Below are positions 10,656 to 22,123 of a DNA stretch of 64,000 nucleotides, one piece after another. The DNA lies in NCBI GenBank assembly GCA_022605425.2, contig CM061247.1, positions 1,165,501-1,229,500 of the forward strand, written 5' to 3'. The notes below the pieces were generated by a model, which searched no databases, was not told the origin of the DNA, and was given only the letters and a program-made list of their open reading frames with translations. The stretch is from Hamiltosporidium tvaerminnensis (lineage: Eukaryota > Microsporidia > Dubosqiidae). Position numbers and translations under genes: made by a program. Numbering within the stretch: the stretch's first letter is position 1; the number at the start of each line of letters is the position of its first letter.

Positions 10656-11342
10656 TTATTTTTTTAACTTCATAGTAACCAAAGAATTTTTTACAGAAGA
10701 TATTTCGGATTTTCTTTCAACTAATGTTTCACTGTCGTATAATTCATATTCTTTTTCAGTGTATTTCTTCATATAAATAATAAAATCATTGACTGTTTTT
10801 TTAGAACTAATTTGAATTTTAATTCTTCTGCCAGACAATAAAACTTTAAAAAAAACATCTCCGTCTTCATCTACAATGATAGAATCTGGACATTCAATTT
10901 CTTTTTCTTTTTTTCCAGAAAGTGTATGGGATGTTCCTGTAAAGTGTTCAACCTTAACTTTATATTCCTCATTTTCTCTGTCATTAAAAACAACCTCAGC
11001 TGTTTCTCCATCCTCTCCTAAAATATTTCTGTCAAATTCTCGATTATCTAACATTTTTTTAAGATCGCGATTTTCTTTCTTTTTGTAGTCGTAAAACACG
11101 TCTTCTACCAGAATTCCATTCTTGTAAACAGTAATTGTCTTTATTTTTTTATTGTCGCCTCCTTCAACCATCAGTCCACTTCTGTATCCACCTACATACA
11201 AATCATTACCTTTCTTCTTTTTAATTGCGGTTATGGCTTTTTCTGCATCGTTTTTACTTTCCAGTAATGCCTTTTCTGCCACTTCTTTTGTACATTTTGT
11301 AGCTTCTTGTACTTTTCGTACCAAATAAAAATCTGAGTTCAT
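10656..11342 (-). CDS. UBA-SEP-UBX protein, p47/Shp1-like Cdc48 adaptor
   Basis: The 228-residue protein has three domains in the order of p47/Shp1. A UBA-like three-helix region spans residues 1-45 (VAEKALLESKNDAEKAITAI). A SEP domain spans about 49-108 (YVGGYRSGLMVE, then ITVYKNGILVED with a FDRNIL end). A UBX beta-grasp spans about 155-228. Shp1/p47 recruits the AAA ATPase Cdc48/p97 to ubiquitylated substrates in membrane fusion, ER-associated degradation and phosphatase regulation. It is shorter than yeast Shp1 because the linkers are trimmed, as is usual in microsporidia. The UBX FPR loop is not obvious, which may mean altered Cdc48 binding. A GGGG run at 11349-11352 (CCCC on the coding strand) lies about 7 bases before the ATG and supports this start. 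Confidence 0.88.
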   Translation of the reverse strand: MNSDFYLVRKVQEATKCTKEVAEKALLESKNDAEKAITAIKKKKGNDLYVGGYRSGLMVEGGDNKKIKTITVYKNGILVEDVFYDYKKKENRDLKKMLDNREFDRNILGEDGETAEVVFNDRENEEYKVKVEHFTGTSHTLSGKKEKEIECPDSIIVDEDGDVFFKVLLSGRRIKIQISSKKTVNDFIIYMKKYTEKEYELYDSETLVERKSEISSVKNSLVTMKLKK

Positions 11343-11348
11343 GAATAT

Positions 11349-11352
11349 GGGG
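11349..11352 (-). promoter_or_regulatory. CCCC motif before the UBX gene start
   Basis: The coding strand reads GAGTACCCCATATTC immediately before the ATG. A CCC-like run just upstream of the start is a known microsporidian promoter signal. Confidence 0.55.
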
Positions 11353-12606
11353 TACTCATGTAAATTTAAGGAGAAGTCTGAAAATACAAACCAATTAAAT
11401 TTTATATTTTTTCGATAAAAATTTACTGTTAAAAAAGTAGATTTTAATGATTAGAATAAATTTTCTTGGATTTTTTTTAAATAATTTATAATTATAACTT
11501 TTTTTTGCAAAAGATTTACATTTTGAGGTTTTTAATTGAAAGATTTTTAAAAAAATTTATTATTATAACTTTTTTTTGTAAAAGTAACTCTTTTTGAGGT
11601 TTTTAATTGAATATATTTTAAGATGGGAAAATTGAAATTTTATTTTGTTTTTTGTAAATCTTTAGTAGGATTTTCGTACTTTTAACAGAAATAAAAATTT
11701 ATTTTCCTATCCCAATTAAAGAAAAATAACCCAAAAATAATTTTTAAATTATAAAAAATATTTCATTTCTACCACCAACCCTTTTTTTTAGATTCGAGTA
11801 AAAAGGAAAAAATTTTAAAATTATTTTTTTAAGAAATACTAAAATATTTATTTATATTCTTGTGTTTTATGTTAATTTTTTATAATAAAAATCTATGATT
11901 TGTAAATTTGTTTCAATTATTAAAATACATTTCTGAAGCCTTTTTTTAAATACAAATCTTTATTTTCTATTCATTTATTAAGTCTTTTTATTATAAGTGA
12001 GTTAAATTTATTTTAATTTTTTTTTTAGTTAAAATTAAATTTCAATGGATTTACAATTAAAAGTATCAAAATTATATTTTTATTTTTCTTTCTACTCATA
12101 TAAAACTACAGTAAAAATTTATTTAAAAATTCTTCTTAATTGAAATTAATTCTATGGTAAATTAATAAGTGTAAGTAGTTTGATTAAAGGTTGTAGCGCT
12201 GCGGAGTTAGTTAGTTAGTTAGAGTAGTTTGATTATTTTTAGGTGAATATTAAAAATAATTATAAAATTTATAAGATAAGATTTAAGTGGTTAAAGAACT
12301 GGGGAAATATTCGAAAAATTAAAATAATTATTTTTTTAACTTAAAATTAAAAAAAATATTCAATTTTATTTAAAATATTTAAATTTAATAAAAAAAAATA
12401 AGTGAAATATTTATTTTAAGTGTCGTGTAAGGTGTAAAAGATTGTACATTTCATAAGTGATAAATTTGTTTTTACTGTACTCAACTGTAAAAGATATAAA
12501 TATTTTATTTTAAAATATTTTTTTGAAAAGCAAATAAATTTGATGAAAGGAATAAAAACGACAAAAAAATAATAAAAATATATTAAATTTAATTAATTTA
12601 ATTAAT
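11353..12606. other. Intergenic, T-rich, with a TTAG microsatellite
   Basis: Long T and A runs, with no gene. Positions 12191-12224 read TTGTAGCGCTGCGGA followed by four GTTA units, a local GC-richer island discussed in the findings. Confidence 0.5.
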
Positions 12607-13029
12607 TTAATGTTTTTGGTTTCCTTTCATTCTTCTCGTTTGCACCTCATTGTTTGAAATTTCACTTTGTTTTCTGTTTTTTCTCTCTTCAATAATATGT
12701 TGCAATCTTTTTTGAAAATTTATTGGTAATTTTCTCTGGGAATTTATTTTTAGTTTTTCTTCATCAATTACGTCTACGGCTGTTTCCTTCGGTTTAAAAT
12801 TTAATCTTCTTCGTACTTTGGAAGTAATATTATGTCTTAATAGGTTTCTTTCTTTTTCTCGATACTGTTTTCTAAGAAGTTTTATATCGCTCATTTTGTC
12901 GCACATTTGTTCCATTGTATAATTGTGATCAGTATTTTGAATTTGATTAGAAGGTGTCTTTATATATGGAGAAGAAGCTATTAAAAGACATTTAAAAATC
13001 AGTGTAAACGTTTTTATGTTAAATAGCAT
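12607..13029 (-). CDS. Small basic hypothetical protein
   Basis: A 140-residue frame with ATG start and no recognised family. The first 22 residues (MLFNIKTFTLIFKCLLIASS) are hydrophobic and could be a signal peptide or anchor. The rest is charged, Lys/Arg-rich and probably helical (LRKQYREKERNLL, FQKRLQHIIEERKNRK). In-frame Met39 and Met42 (MEQMCDKM) offer an alternative start that would drop the hydrophobic head and leave a soluble basic protein. CTCC sits one base before the ATG. It is convergent with nothing nearby; the neighbours are a UBX gene 1.3 kb away and a 4-kb empty stretch. Gene status rests on length, codon content typical of the window and lack of a longer overlapping frame. 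Confidence 0.55.
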   Translation of the reverse strand: MLFNIKTFTLIFKCLLIASSPYIKTPSNQIQNTDHNYTMEQMCDKMSDIKLLRKQYREKERNLLRHNITSKVRRRLNFKPKETAVDVIDEEKLKINSQRKLPINFQKRLQHIIEERKNRKQSEISNNEVQTRRMKGNQKH

Positions 13030-16000
13030 AGGAGTCCAAACATTTATTATATTTATATTATTAATTAGGGTATTTAGGTTTAATTAATTACCAGATAAAA
13101 AACTTTTTATAATTTAATTAAGATTACAATATATTTTATCTTGATTAATACTTTTTTTGAACATTTATTCTGTCACTTCCGATTAATTTAAATAAGGAAA
13201 GACAAATTATATTTTTACACTTCATTTCTAGAGTAAAATCAATTCCAATACTTCTCTATTTATACGTAAATAAGGAAAATAATTTATATTTCCAATAGAA
13301 ATTTATAAGAAAGACTTTGATACATAAGTATTTAATATTATTAATATCAAAATAAATTATATTTCTTGATTTCATATCATAAATTTAATTACATTTTTAT
13401 CTTGGCTGAAATATTTTTGATAGATTAATCGGTATTTGAAATTACAAGTGAAAAAACTACGATTAGAAAACCTTTTTTTATCTTTTTAAGAAATCTTTAG
13501 AAATATTTTATCTTTTTGTGTGTAAATAAATGTATTTCTATCGTTGAAAAATATTTACTGATTAGGTTTTTAGAAATATCTTCTCGTTTTTCTAAAAAGC
13601 AGAATAAAAAAGGTATTTAATTACTTAAATATTAGTTAATATATAAACTCAGTTCTTTAAATATGAAATTTATCCAAATATTTTGTACAATAAATGTTTC
13701 ATTAAAGAAATTAAATTTTTGATTTTTATTCATATTAATTACAAGAAGCTTCGTTTACTTTTATTAGTCACATTCATTTAACTTGTTGACATTCAACTGA
13801 CATGAAAATATTTAATGTAGATTTATAATTTTACTATAGAGTAATTCAATTTATTTGAATAAAGTCTTTGATTTGCTTGAAGAATACGTTTTGGATTCTG
13901 AATCCTCTTTTTTAACTCAAATATTAAGGAAAAATAACAATTTATGGAATTCTGCTGATTTATTGCGATTTATATTTAATTAATGGATTATTGTAAGTAT
14001 TAAATTGGTTTTTGTATTAACTGCACAGAAATGTTTTATTTAAAATATTTAGAGTTAAAAATAATTTGTTAAAGATTTTGACCTAAATATCAGTTTTTTC
14101 TTTTTTATTAGAAAAGTAATTTATTTAATAATTTTTAATAAATATTTTTTATTATATAATCAACCAGATTTGGATATATTTGAATTAAATGCACACAAAT
14201 TTTTTGTATAAATCAAATAACTTTATTTAAATAAAAAAATTCTGTTTTATAAATCATATTTTCAATGTTATAAATCTTTCAGTAAAAAAACCTGTTTTTT
14301 TGTCAAATAAAATTGTCACTTAGCATTCAAATAAATTTCAAAAAATTTGTAAGCCTTTGAATCAATTTAATGTAAATTTCAACTTTAAATATGATGTATA
14401 ATTGATGATATATCTTCATTCAAGTTAACAATGGAATACAAAAAAGAATATTACGGTAAGAAAATGATACTAGGACTTATTTAGAATTCTTTGAATTTAA
14501 ATCCTAATTTATGATCAGAAAATTTTATTAGATTATTAATCAGTTCGCATACAACAACTCATCTTTTAGTTAATTACAACAAGTTTCTTACGGAAGAATA
14601 ATTCGAGATTATATGATAGAGACCAGATAATATTTTTTAATACAATAAATGGTTAAACCAATACTTAAATCTTCAACAAACAAATGTGCTGTGAATATAT
14701 TTTTACACATTCGAATAGTCAAAATTCTTATAAATATTAGAAATAAAATAAACGGTATTTAGATCCAACATTTAATTTTTCTAAAGATATCAAATTAATT
14801 TTATAATTAGTTGAAACCCTACAACCTTAATTGCCTACTAGAGAGTCTTTTGGTTTATTTAGAAAGGTAAATTGTCGCATTCTGATATTATCATATTATT
14901 GTTGCGACACAATTCCATCAATAATTCATTTCTATTATTCTTCTCCATCTAGTTTCATATAGAATACAAGAAAAGCCAATCAGAGAAATGTGCAAGAAAT
15001 ATTTTTATTATTTTAATTTGAGCTTATTTTAGTTGGAAATATCTGGTTTACGAAGTCCTCTTACTAGATAAGCTATCTGGAGCAGAAGGTGAATTTTAAA
15101 ATACAAAGTATATTTCAAAAGGTTTAAATCATTCTGTTATTATTTTCGGATAGAAAAGGCTTTTTATTATGTAAAAATTGAACTATTTTGAACAAAAATC
15201 GTATAAACAACAGCTTATATCTTTATTAAAACAAATAAGAGCAAACCATATTAAAATTCCTTAAAAAAATAAACGATCACATGCCAACATAAATCAATCC
15301 TATAAAACATCACAGAATTATATTGATTTAAAACATCACGAAATCTGTTTGTCTCAATTTTAATACAATTTATCAAAAAATGCAGAAAACTACTTTAAAG
15401 TCGTAAAGTGTTCTAAAAATCTTCTAAGCTAAGAGATTTATTAAAAAAATGTATTACTAATAAGCATAATTGTACTAACTAAATTACTTAGTTACCATTT
15501 CGTTGTCAGGAAAAGTAAAACTAAAATTATCAGAAGTATTTATATTTATAATGTTTAAGAGATTAAAAAGACCACAGTAAAAAATCGAGATGAGTCAATA
15601 ATTTATCACAAATAAAATTTGTTAACAAATATATTTTCGATTTAATAAAATGGCGCTTAAATAATAAAAGGTAATTTTCATTGCTAATTGTATTTTCATT
15701 TTTAAGATTTAAATCTTACCACATACTTAAAATGGATTATATTTCTTTTGGATTGTGCAATCACCTACTCATAATATATTTACCCAATAAATCAATTCTT
15801 ATACCTAAATTAGACCATAGAAATATTTAATTATTAGTCTCAAACACATATAACGTTTTTTCCATAAAATTTTAAACCATCAATATATCTGAATAATGAA
15901 TAGATATTGTATTTAGGTTATGGTAATTCTACAAATAAAAGATATCTTGTAATTTCATTTAATAAATCAAATCACAATAAATTGATTCCTATTAAAATAC

Positions 16001-17255
16001 TATAAATGTAAATAATATTTACGAATCGAAACAAAAAACGACAACCATTATATCCAAATAATTAATATGAAGTCAATAACTTATTAAGATATACCAATCA
16101 GCATTAAAGTATCAATAACATAAATAAATGATACGAAAAAAGAAATAAAATATGAAGGACTCGAAAAATGACAAAGAATCACAACAATCTAGTTGTTTAA
16201 AAAAAATTTACAAAAATAAAAATATTCAATAGAAGAAAATTAAGTTTTAATATAAATTTTGATTTTATTTTTAATATATGAAATATAGTATCACTACTTA
16301 TCTCTATAATGAATAGAAACAATAAAAACAAAATTATTATTAAAAATATAGAATATTCTAATTCTTATCAAAATATTATTAAACTTATATTAATGAATTA
16401 AATTCTAATAGCTTATATAATACAATGAATCAGATAAGATATTTTGATAATAAAGGAATTCAATTTAGAAAATATGTTTAAAAAGTCAAATATACTTTAT
16501 AAATTTAAAATAAAAATACATTTAAAATGAGACCTTTCAAGTATTCCTATAGTCATTAAAAATTATATTCATAGATTGATAGATTGATAAAGTAATATTA
16601 AAAAGCCTAAATAATTTATAATAACTATTTTAGTCAGTTATAAAAACTAAGAATTAATTTATCAGAATATACACATATTGCTATATTTAGTCTTTAAATC
16701 TACTATGAGTTAAAATAAACTATTTTTTTTACAATTTAAGCTAATTTTATCTCCGAAATATTTTTTTTAAAATTTAAGATAATGTTTTCACCAGAAATAT
16801 TTTTTTAAAAGTCAGAAGTTTAGAATTATTTGAGTTTTAAATCAAATTTTAACTTTCTGTTCAAATTATAAAAAATAAATTTGATTAAAGATTTAAAAAT
16901 GTATGAAATAGGCAAAAGAAGAATTTATTTTTTTTTAATAAAAAGTTTATAACCGAGAAGAAACTCAAAAACCGTCAAAAATAAGAAAAGGAAATAATTG
17001 TTATCGAATTAAAAGTTTAAAGCAGATGTAGTAGTAAGAATATTTAAGTAAAACAAGAAAAGGAACTAATTGTTATCAAATCAAAAGTTTATAACAGATG
17101 TAGAAGTTAGAATATCCAAGTTATAATAATAAGGAAGAATAATCATATAAATAAATACCTAATTATTACAGATTAAAGAAGAAGTACAAAAGTAGGCAAA
17201 AACGAGAATAATAAGTATTAAATAGTTTAGAAATATTTAAATATATAAAGCACAT
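13030..17255. other. 4.2-kb region without recognisable genes
   Basis: Uniformly AT-rich with stops in all frames. No tRNA- or rRNA-like segment and no copy of the window's repeats could be recognised. Confidence 0.5.
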
Positions 17256-18011
17256 TTATTTTCTTATTTTATTTTTTAAAAGTGATATGACATTACTGTC
17301 GGGTATATTCAGTTGTAAATAACTGTTTCTTATCTCTTCAATCCTTTTGGTATCTGTTTTTTCCAAAAGAGAATGTAAATATTTAACAGGTAAATCTAAA
17401 GAAGACAAGGCTAATTCAGTTGCTGTTATTTTTTCAAATCCACTCATAATAATTATTTTATCCAAATTTATAACAGATTTTCTCCAGAAAATATTTATGT
17501 CTTCAATAAAAAAAATATTTTTTAAGACATCTTCGTAATCAAAAGAATTATTTTCTATATTTTTAATTTCTGTATTAATTATAGAAACATTATTTATATC
17601 AATTTGTCCTCTTTTAACTACTACTCTGTCTTTTTCTTGCAATAAAATTATACATCCGAGCATACGAAGATATGGACAAGACACACTAAATCTATAATCA
17701 CTGTACTGTGCAAGTAATAGTTCATATTGAAATATAAGTGACTCATTTAATCCAACATTATTTTTTAAAAGTAAAGAAAGTTCAATATTTATATCTTCAG
17801 ACTTACATCCAAGAAATATAGCAGCAGTTATAAGATTATCGATAGAATATTCAGAAATATCGGATCTATAAAATATATTTCTTATAAAATGTGAAGAAGT
17901 ACTGTGTACAGTGTATGGTAACGAGAACTGTCTACATATTTTAATAATTTGCATTCTACAATATTTCAATAAAAGAATTTTTTCATCTTCAGAAAATGTG
18001 ATAGAAGGCAT
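17256..18011 (-). CDS. Cyclin H-like protein (TFIIH kinase-module cyclin, Ccl1-like)
   Basis: 251 residues with a cyclin-box fold. The N-terminus RMQIIKICRQFSLPYTVHST followed by RNIFYRSDISEYSIDNLITA and AAIFLGCKSEDINIE corresponds to helices 1-3 of the first cyclin repeat. The A-x-x-LGCK-x-E-D segment is typical of cyclins H and C. A shorter second repeat follows (residues about 150-240, ALSSLDLPVKYLHSLLEK). Cyclin H/Ccl1 activates Cdk7/Kin28 within TFIIH for RNA polymerase II CTD phosphorylation. Cyclin C/L/T cannot be fully excluded; overall arrangement favours cyclin H. The coding strand reads GGTACCCACCTG 11-22 bases before the ATG, a CCC-type promoter element. It is somewhat shorter than yeast Ccl1 (393 residues), the difference being the N-terminal and C-terminal extensions. 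Confidence 0.72.
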   Translation of the reverse strand: MPSITFSEDEKILLLKYCRMQIIKICRQFSLPYTVHSTSSHFIRNIFYRSDISEYSIDNLITAAIFLGCKSEDINIELSLLLKNNVGLNESLIFQYELLLAQYSDYRFSVSCPYLRMLGCIILLQEKDRVVVKRGQIDINNVSIINTEIKNIENNSFDYEDVLKNIFFIEDINIFWRKSVINLDKIIIMSGFEKITATELALSSLDLPVKYLHSLLEKTDTKRIEEIRNSYLQLNIPDSNVISLLKNKIRK

Positions 18012-18021
18012 TTTTCTAACA

Positions 18022-18034
18022 GGTGGGTACCATT
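18022..18034 (-). promoter_or_regulatory. CCC motif before the cyclin gene start
   Basis: Coding strand GGTACCCACCTG, with CCC at 18025-18027, 14 bases before the ATG at 18011. It matches the microsporidian CCC-like signal. Confidence 0.5.
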
Positions 18035-18039
18035 TATTA

Positions 18040-18860
18040 AATATTTGCTCAGAACATTAAAACTTGCAAAGCAAATCAAAAAAGTATTTGATTTTTAAAA
18101 ATATAAATTTAGTGTTTTAGATAAAATTGTTATCGCAATTTATTTTGTAAACTTAATTTGTAAAAATATTATTGGATATTTTAATAATAAAATTTATTTT
18201 TTTAACAAATTTTATAACAAAAAAGTTTCAACTGCAATTTTTATTGTAGAAAAAATAGTTTAAATATGAATATTTTAGAGAATGAATTGTAAAAAAATAT
18301 TAAATATTCTTTTATTGGATTTTTTAATTTTAAAACATTTTGATAAGATTTGAGATAAAGTTTCTTGAGATAAAAATGATAAGAAAAAGTGACATGATAC
18401 ATAACATGAGTTATAAATATTCTTAAAACATATGTAAAGGTTAAATTTAATTTTTGGATACTTTGTGTTTATCTTTAAATTATTTTTAATTAGTAATTTT
18501 CATATAAAATAAGTCATTTTTTTAATTAAAAAAGTTTAAAACAAAATTTAGCATAAAATGAAAAGTAAATTAAAGAGCTATTTTGAAAAAATTTAAAAAT
18601 ATTTGAAGGTATTTTAGACAAACTATACGAAAAGTTAAGGAAAATAACAAAAAATAATCGCAATATAAATGTTTGAAAGATTCTAAAAGTAATTAAAGCT
18701 AAAGGAAGACATATTTAAGAATTGATTGATACATTTATTCTTATTTATATTACAAAACATTTAATAACACTTCTTAAGGAAAATTAAAAAAATAAAATTT
18801 TGATTGAAGAATATATTTTAAAAAAAATAAAACTTATAAGTTTTATATATAATTTATAAA
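18040..18860. other. Intergenic, no recognised feature
   Basis: AT-rich spacer between the cyclin gene and repeat copy A3. Nothing seen in it. Confidence 0.5.
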
Positions 18861-19556
18861 CCAGAGAAGATAACCACATTAATTATTATCAGCTTTGTAA
18901 TGAAAATGTGAAATTGGTGTGAACGAATGTTTGAATTTATGGGTAGATAAATTCCAGAATATATTTTCTTTAATTCATTAGAATATTTGTATAAAGAAAA
19001 GATGGTCAATAAAATAGCGAAAATATTTCTTAAAAGTTAGTTTGTAGTTTTTTATGCAACTAGATTGGAAACAAAGTGTGAATACGTAGGTAATTGTCGT
19101 GTAAAAGCATAGAAACACAGCCTTGTTCAACCAGGTTAGAAGGCTTGGCGCCTGGGGATACAAAAATAAGTCATTCAACCAGAAAAGGTGCATAAGAGAT
19201 TCGAACTGACAATATGACAATTCATTGTCTAGGTAGAGCACATGTAAGTCGTTGAGATATATCTTAGCTAAAAGTTTATTAGGTTTAGAAAGTGTGGAGT
19301 AAGTAAGAGTTCTGCGAGTCTTTGAGAAGCCTTGGCGAATTAAGACTTATGAGAATACTCCACGCAACGCAGATTAACGAAAACTTACTCGTTTATCGAA
19401 CTGGTTCTACACACCTGGTAGATGAAAGGCTTTGAGACGTATGTATTATAAAGAACACCGATGGAATTTAAAGATTACAACAATTATGTTAAACATAGAA
19501 CTGAGTTAATGTCATGAAAACAGTATATTTTCCACATTTTTAAAAAACATGGGATA
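18861..19556 (+). repeat. Dispersed ~700-bp repeat, copy A3 (diverged)
   Basis: Starts at CCAGAGAAGATAACCACATT and ends near CACATTTTTAAAAAACATGG. It keeps the landmarks TTTATGCAACTAGATTGGA, GGCGCCTGGGGATA, TCTAGGTAGAGCACATGTAA, TACACACCTGGTAGATGAAA and AACTGAGTTAATGTCATGAA in the same order as the other copies. It is more diverged than A4/A5 and has small internal deletions in the GC-rich middle. Confidence 0.85.
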
Positions 19557-20995
19557 AAATTAAAGAAAAATAAAAGTAATTTTTTTTTAAATAAGAACCA
19601 TGATTTTTTCTTGACATACACAATTTTTATGTGCGTGTAAAGCCATGAAACACACGTATTATTAATGTATAAAAATAAAACCTTAAAATCCATAAATAAT
19701 TAAAACCCGGTTAGAAATATTTTGTTTTGATAATATTTTTTAATTTATTCATTCTACTCTCCTGGAAATATAAAAATTCTATTCTTCAAAACGTATAAAA
19801 AGCAATTAAATTAAGAAATCTTTAGAAGAGCATTAAAAAAGAATAATTTTATAATGGAAAAATTGCAATAAAAATGGTTATTTATGTTCGTATATATTAG
19901 CATTGTATGTGAAATTAAATATAATTATGCGTATACAGGAAATATTCATATAAGGATTCGCCTCGAGTCATGGAAATAAAAAAAACCTGAATTATGAGTT
20001 ATTGCAAAACCAAAAATATAGAATTAATATTAGATTTAAGTAGTTGTTCGACATATTTAGGTTTTAATGATAAACTATTTGCATTTAAATATCTAAAACA
20101 TTCTTCTTGAGTATGCTTGATTCAAAATTTTTTAATAAATAAGTAATTTTTTTGTGATTTAAGAAAAAAACGGTTTAAGACCAAAGAAGTATTTTATGTT
20201 CAAATATATATTTGAAATCCTGATTCGGAATATTTAAAAATTTTGGTTTAAATAATGAAAAAACTGGGAATTTTAGTATATTTATAAATATAATAAATAC
20301 ACGACAGTTTCGTTTATAATTAAATTATGAGTCTATTTTTGTGTATTTAAATCAAATCACATGATATTAGAGAGTTTATGATTTATAAAGCATTAATTAG
20401 AATATAATTTATTTAAGATGAAAGTAACAGTTTTATTATGAGGTCTGGTAAATTCCTTTTTAAGCATTTTCATGCTATAAAGCCGCCTTCGTTAGAAGCT
20501 AGATCTTATAAAAATAAAGAAAAACAGAAATAACTATAATTAGAGCGAGTAAATATGAAGAAAATTTGATGAAACTTAACTACATAAACACCTGGATCTA
20601 CCTCACAAAATATTTACTAATTACTAATGTGTTCATAAATATTGAAAAAACCTAATTATAAGTTTAAATTAATGTAAAATCAAACTTTAAAGCAAAAATC
20701 TAAAGAATGAAGAAAAAACTTTATCCTAAAATCGATATATTAGTTTAAATTAGAAAGAAACTTATTTATAACTTTGTTTTAAAAAAATACAAAGCAAAAA
20801 AATTTTAAATTTCTATTCAATGTAAATTTCTAAATAAATGAAAGTTTCAAATAAGTTTTTCAAATATTTATCCGAACGTGAAACAAATTTTATTATTAAT
20901 TAAAAATTTATACAAAACTTATTTGTGTTCCAAGGTTCCAAATTAAATTTTAATTTATTTCCAAATATATAATACAAGGAAATAAAAGAAAATCT
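19557..20995. other. Intergenic, no recognised feature
   Basis: AT-rich 1.4 kb before the PDH gene. Short frames here lack codon bias and homology. I see no promoter motif of the CCC type near 20996. Confidence 0.5.
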
Positions 20996-22123
20996 ATGAA
21001 AGCTGAAAACAGTCTTATAAAAATAAATATTGATGCTTCAAAATTCTCTTTTCACATGCTTGACAGTAAAGATTTAAATTTTTCATTGGAATACAGTAAA
21101 GATGAAGTTATAGATATTTATGGTATTGCATATACTATAAGATTATTTGAACTCGAATGTGAAAAATTCTTTAATAATAAACAGATTAGAGGATTTTGTC
21201 ATTTAGTGATCGGACAGGAAAACATATATGCTGCCCTAAAAAAGGTTATGCATACAGATGACTATTCTATTAGTTCTTATAGATGTCATGGTCTTGCTTA
21301 TATTACCGGGTCGACAATAAGTGAAATAGTTGGTGAAATGCTTGGAAAAGCAGGTGGAAATAGCAAGGGAATGGGTGGATCGATGCATTTATACAACAAA
21401 AATTTCTTTGGTGGTCATGGTATTGTAGGAGCACAAATTCCTTTAGGTCTGGGATTGGCATTTAGCCAAAAGTACAAGGAAATAGCTAACACATCTTTTC
21501 CTTCTGAATCAAATGAAAAAGCTGCACATGAACATTCTAAATCAAATGCCAATCAATCAATATACAACAATTTTCCCTTAAAAAATGTTACATTCTGTTT
21601 CTATGGCGATGGCGCCTCAAATCAAGGCCAAATCTATGAAAGCTTTAATATGGCACATCTTTGGAAATTACCGGTTGTTTTTATATGTGAGAACAACAAA
21701 TATGGAATGTGGACTGCTGTAGATAAGGCGTCTGCAGATAATAATTTTTACAAAAGAAGCAATTATATCCCTGGAATAAGAATAGATCATTCAAATACTT
21801 TTGAAATAATTGAAGTTTTAAAATTTGCACGAGATTACGCCTTGAAATCAGGCCCAATAATTGTAGAAATCGACTGTTATCGATTATGCGGTCATTCACT
21901 TCGTGATAAGAATGAATTACGAAATATAAATGAGGTAGAAGAAGAAAAAGCTAAAGACCCTTTGATTCTGTTACGAAAAAACATCATGGAATTTAAGCCT
22001 GAAGAATATATACTAAAAATTGAAGAACAGCTTAAAAATATCGTTTTTAATGAAATAAAAAATGCAGAAAACATGTGTAAGCCAAATCCTGAGATGCTCT
22101 ATGAAAACATATTAAGTAAATAA
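20996..22123 (+). CDS. Pyruvate dehydrogenase E1 component, alpha subunit
   Basis: A 375-residue thiamine-diphosphate enzyme subunit. E1 alpha/beta decarboxylates pyruvate and transfers the two-carbon unit. Visible motifs are: the substrate-channel segment SSYRCHGL at 93-100; the glycine-rich GGNSKGMGGSMHLY at 120-133; the TPP/Mg motif GDGASNQGQIYESFNMA starting at 204 and ending with NNKYGMW (233-239); and the conserved CGHS at 298-301. An unusual polar insert of about 28 residues (SFPSESNEKAAHEHSKSNAN) sits at 167-194, just before the TPP motif. The regulatory loop after GHS is atypical (LRDKNELRN), lacking the usual serine pair. Microsporidia are known to retain PDH E1 subunits without a full complex; E1-beta is not in this window. 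No mitochondrial presequence is evident. Confidence 0.95.
   Translation: MKAENSLIKINIDASKFSFHMLDSKDLNFSLEYSKDEVIDIYGIAYTIRLFELECEKFFNNKQIRGFCHLVIGQENIYAALKKVMHTDDYSISSYRCHGLAYITGSTISEIVGEMLGKAGGNSKGMGGSMHLYNKNFFGGHGIVGAQIPLGLGLAFSQKYKEIANTSFPSESNEKAAHEHSKSNANQSIYNNFPLKNVTFCFYGDGASNQGQIYESFNMAHLWKLPVVFICENNKYGMWTAVDKASADNNFYKRSNYIPGIRIDHSNTFEIIEVLKFARDYALKSGPIIVEIDCYRLCGHSLRDKNELRNINEVEEEKAKDPLILLRKNIMEFKPEEYILKIEEQLKNIVFNEIKNAENMCKPNPEMLYENILSK

Noticed and set aside
18978-19241. 87-residue minus-strand frame
   Set aside because: It lies antisense within repeat A3 and is not shared with the other copies.
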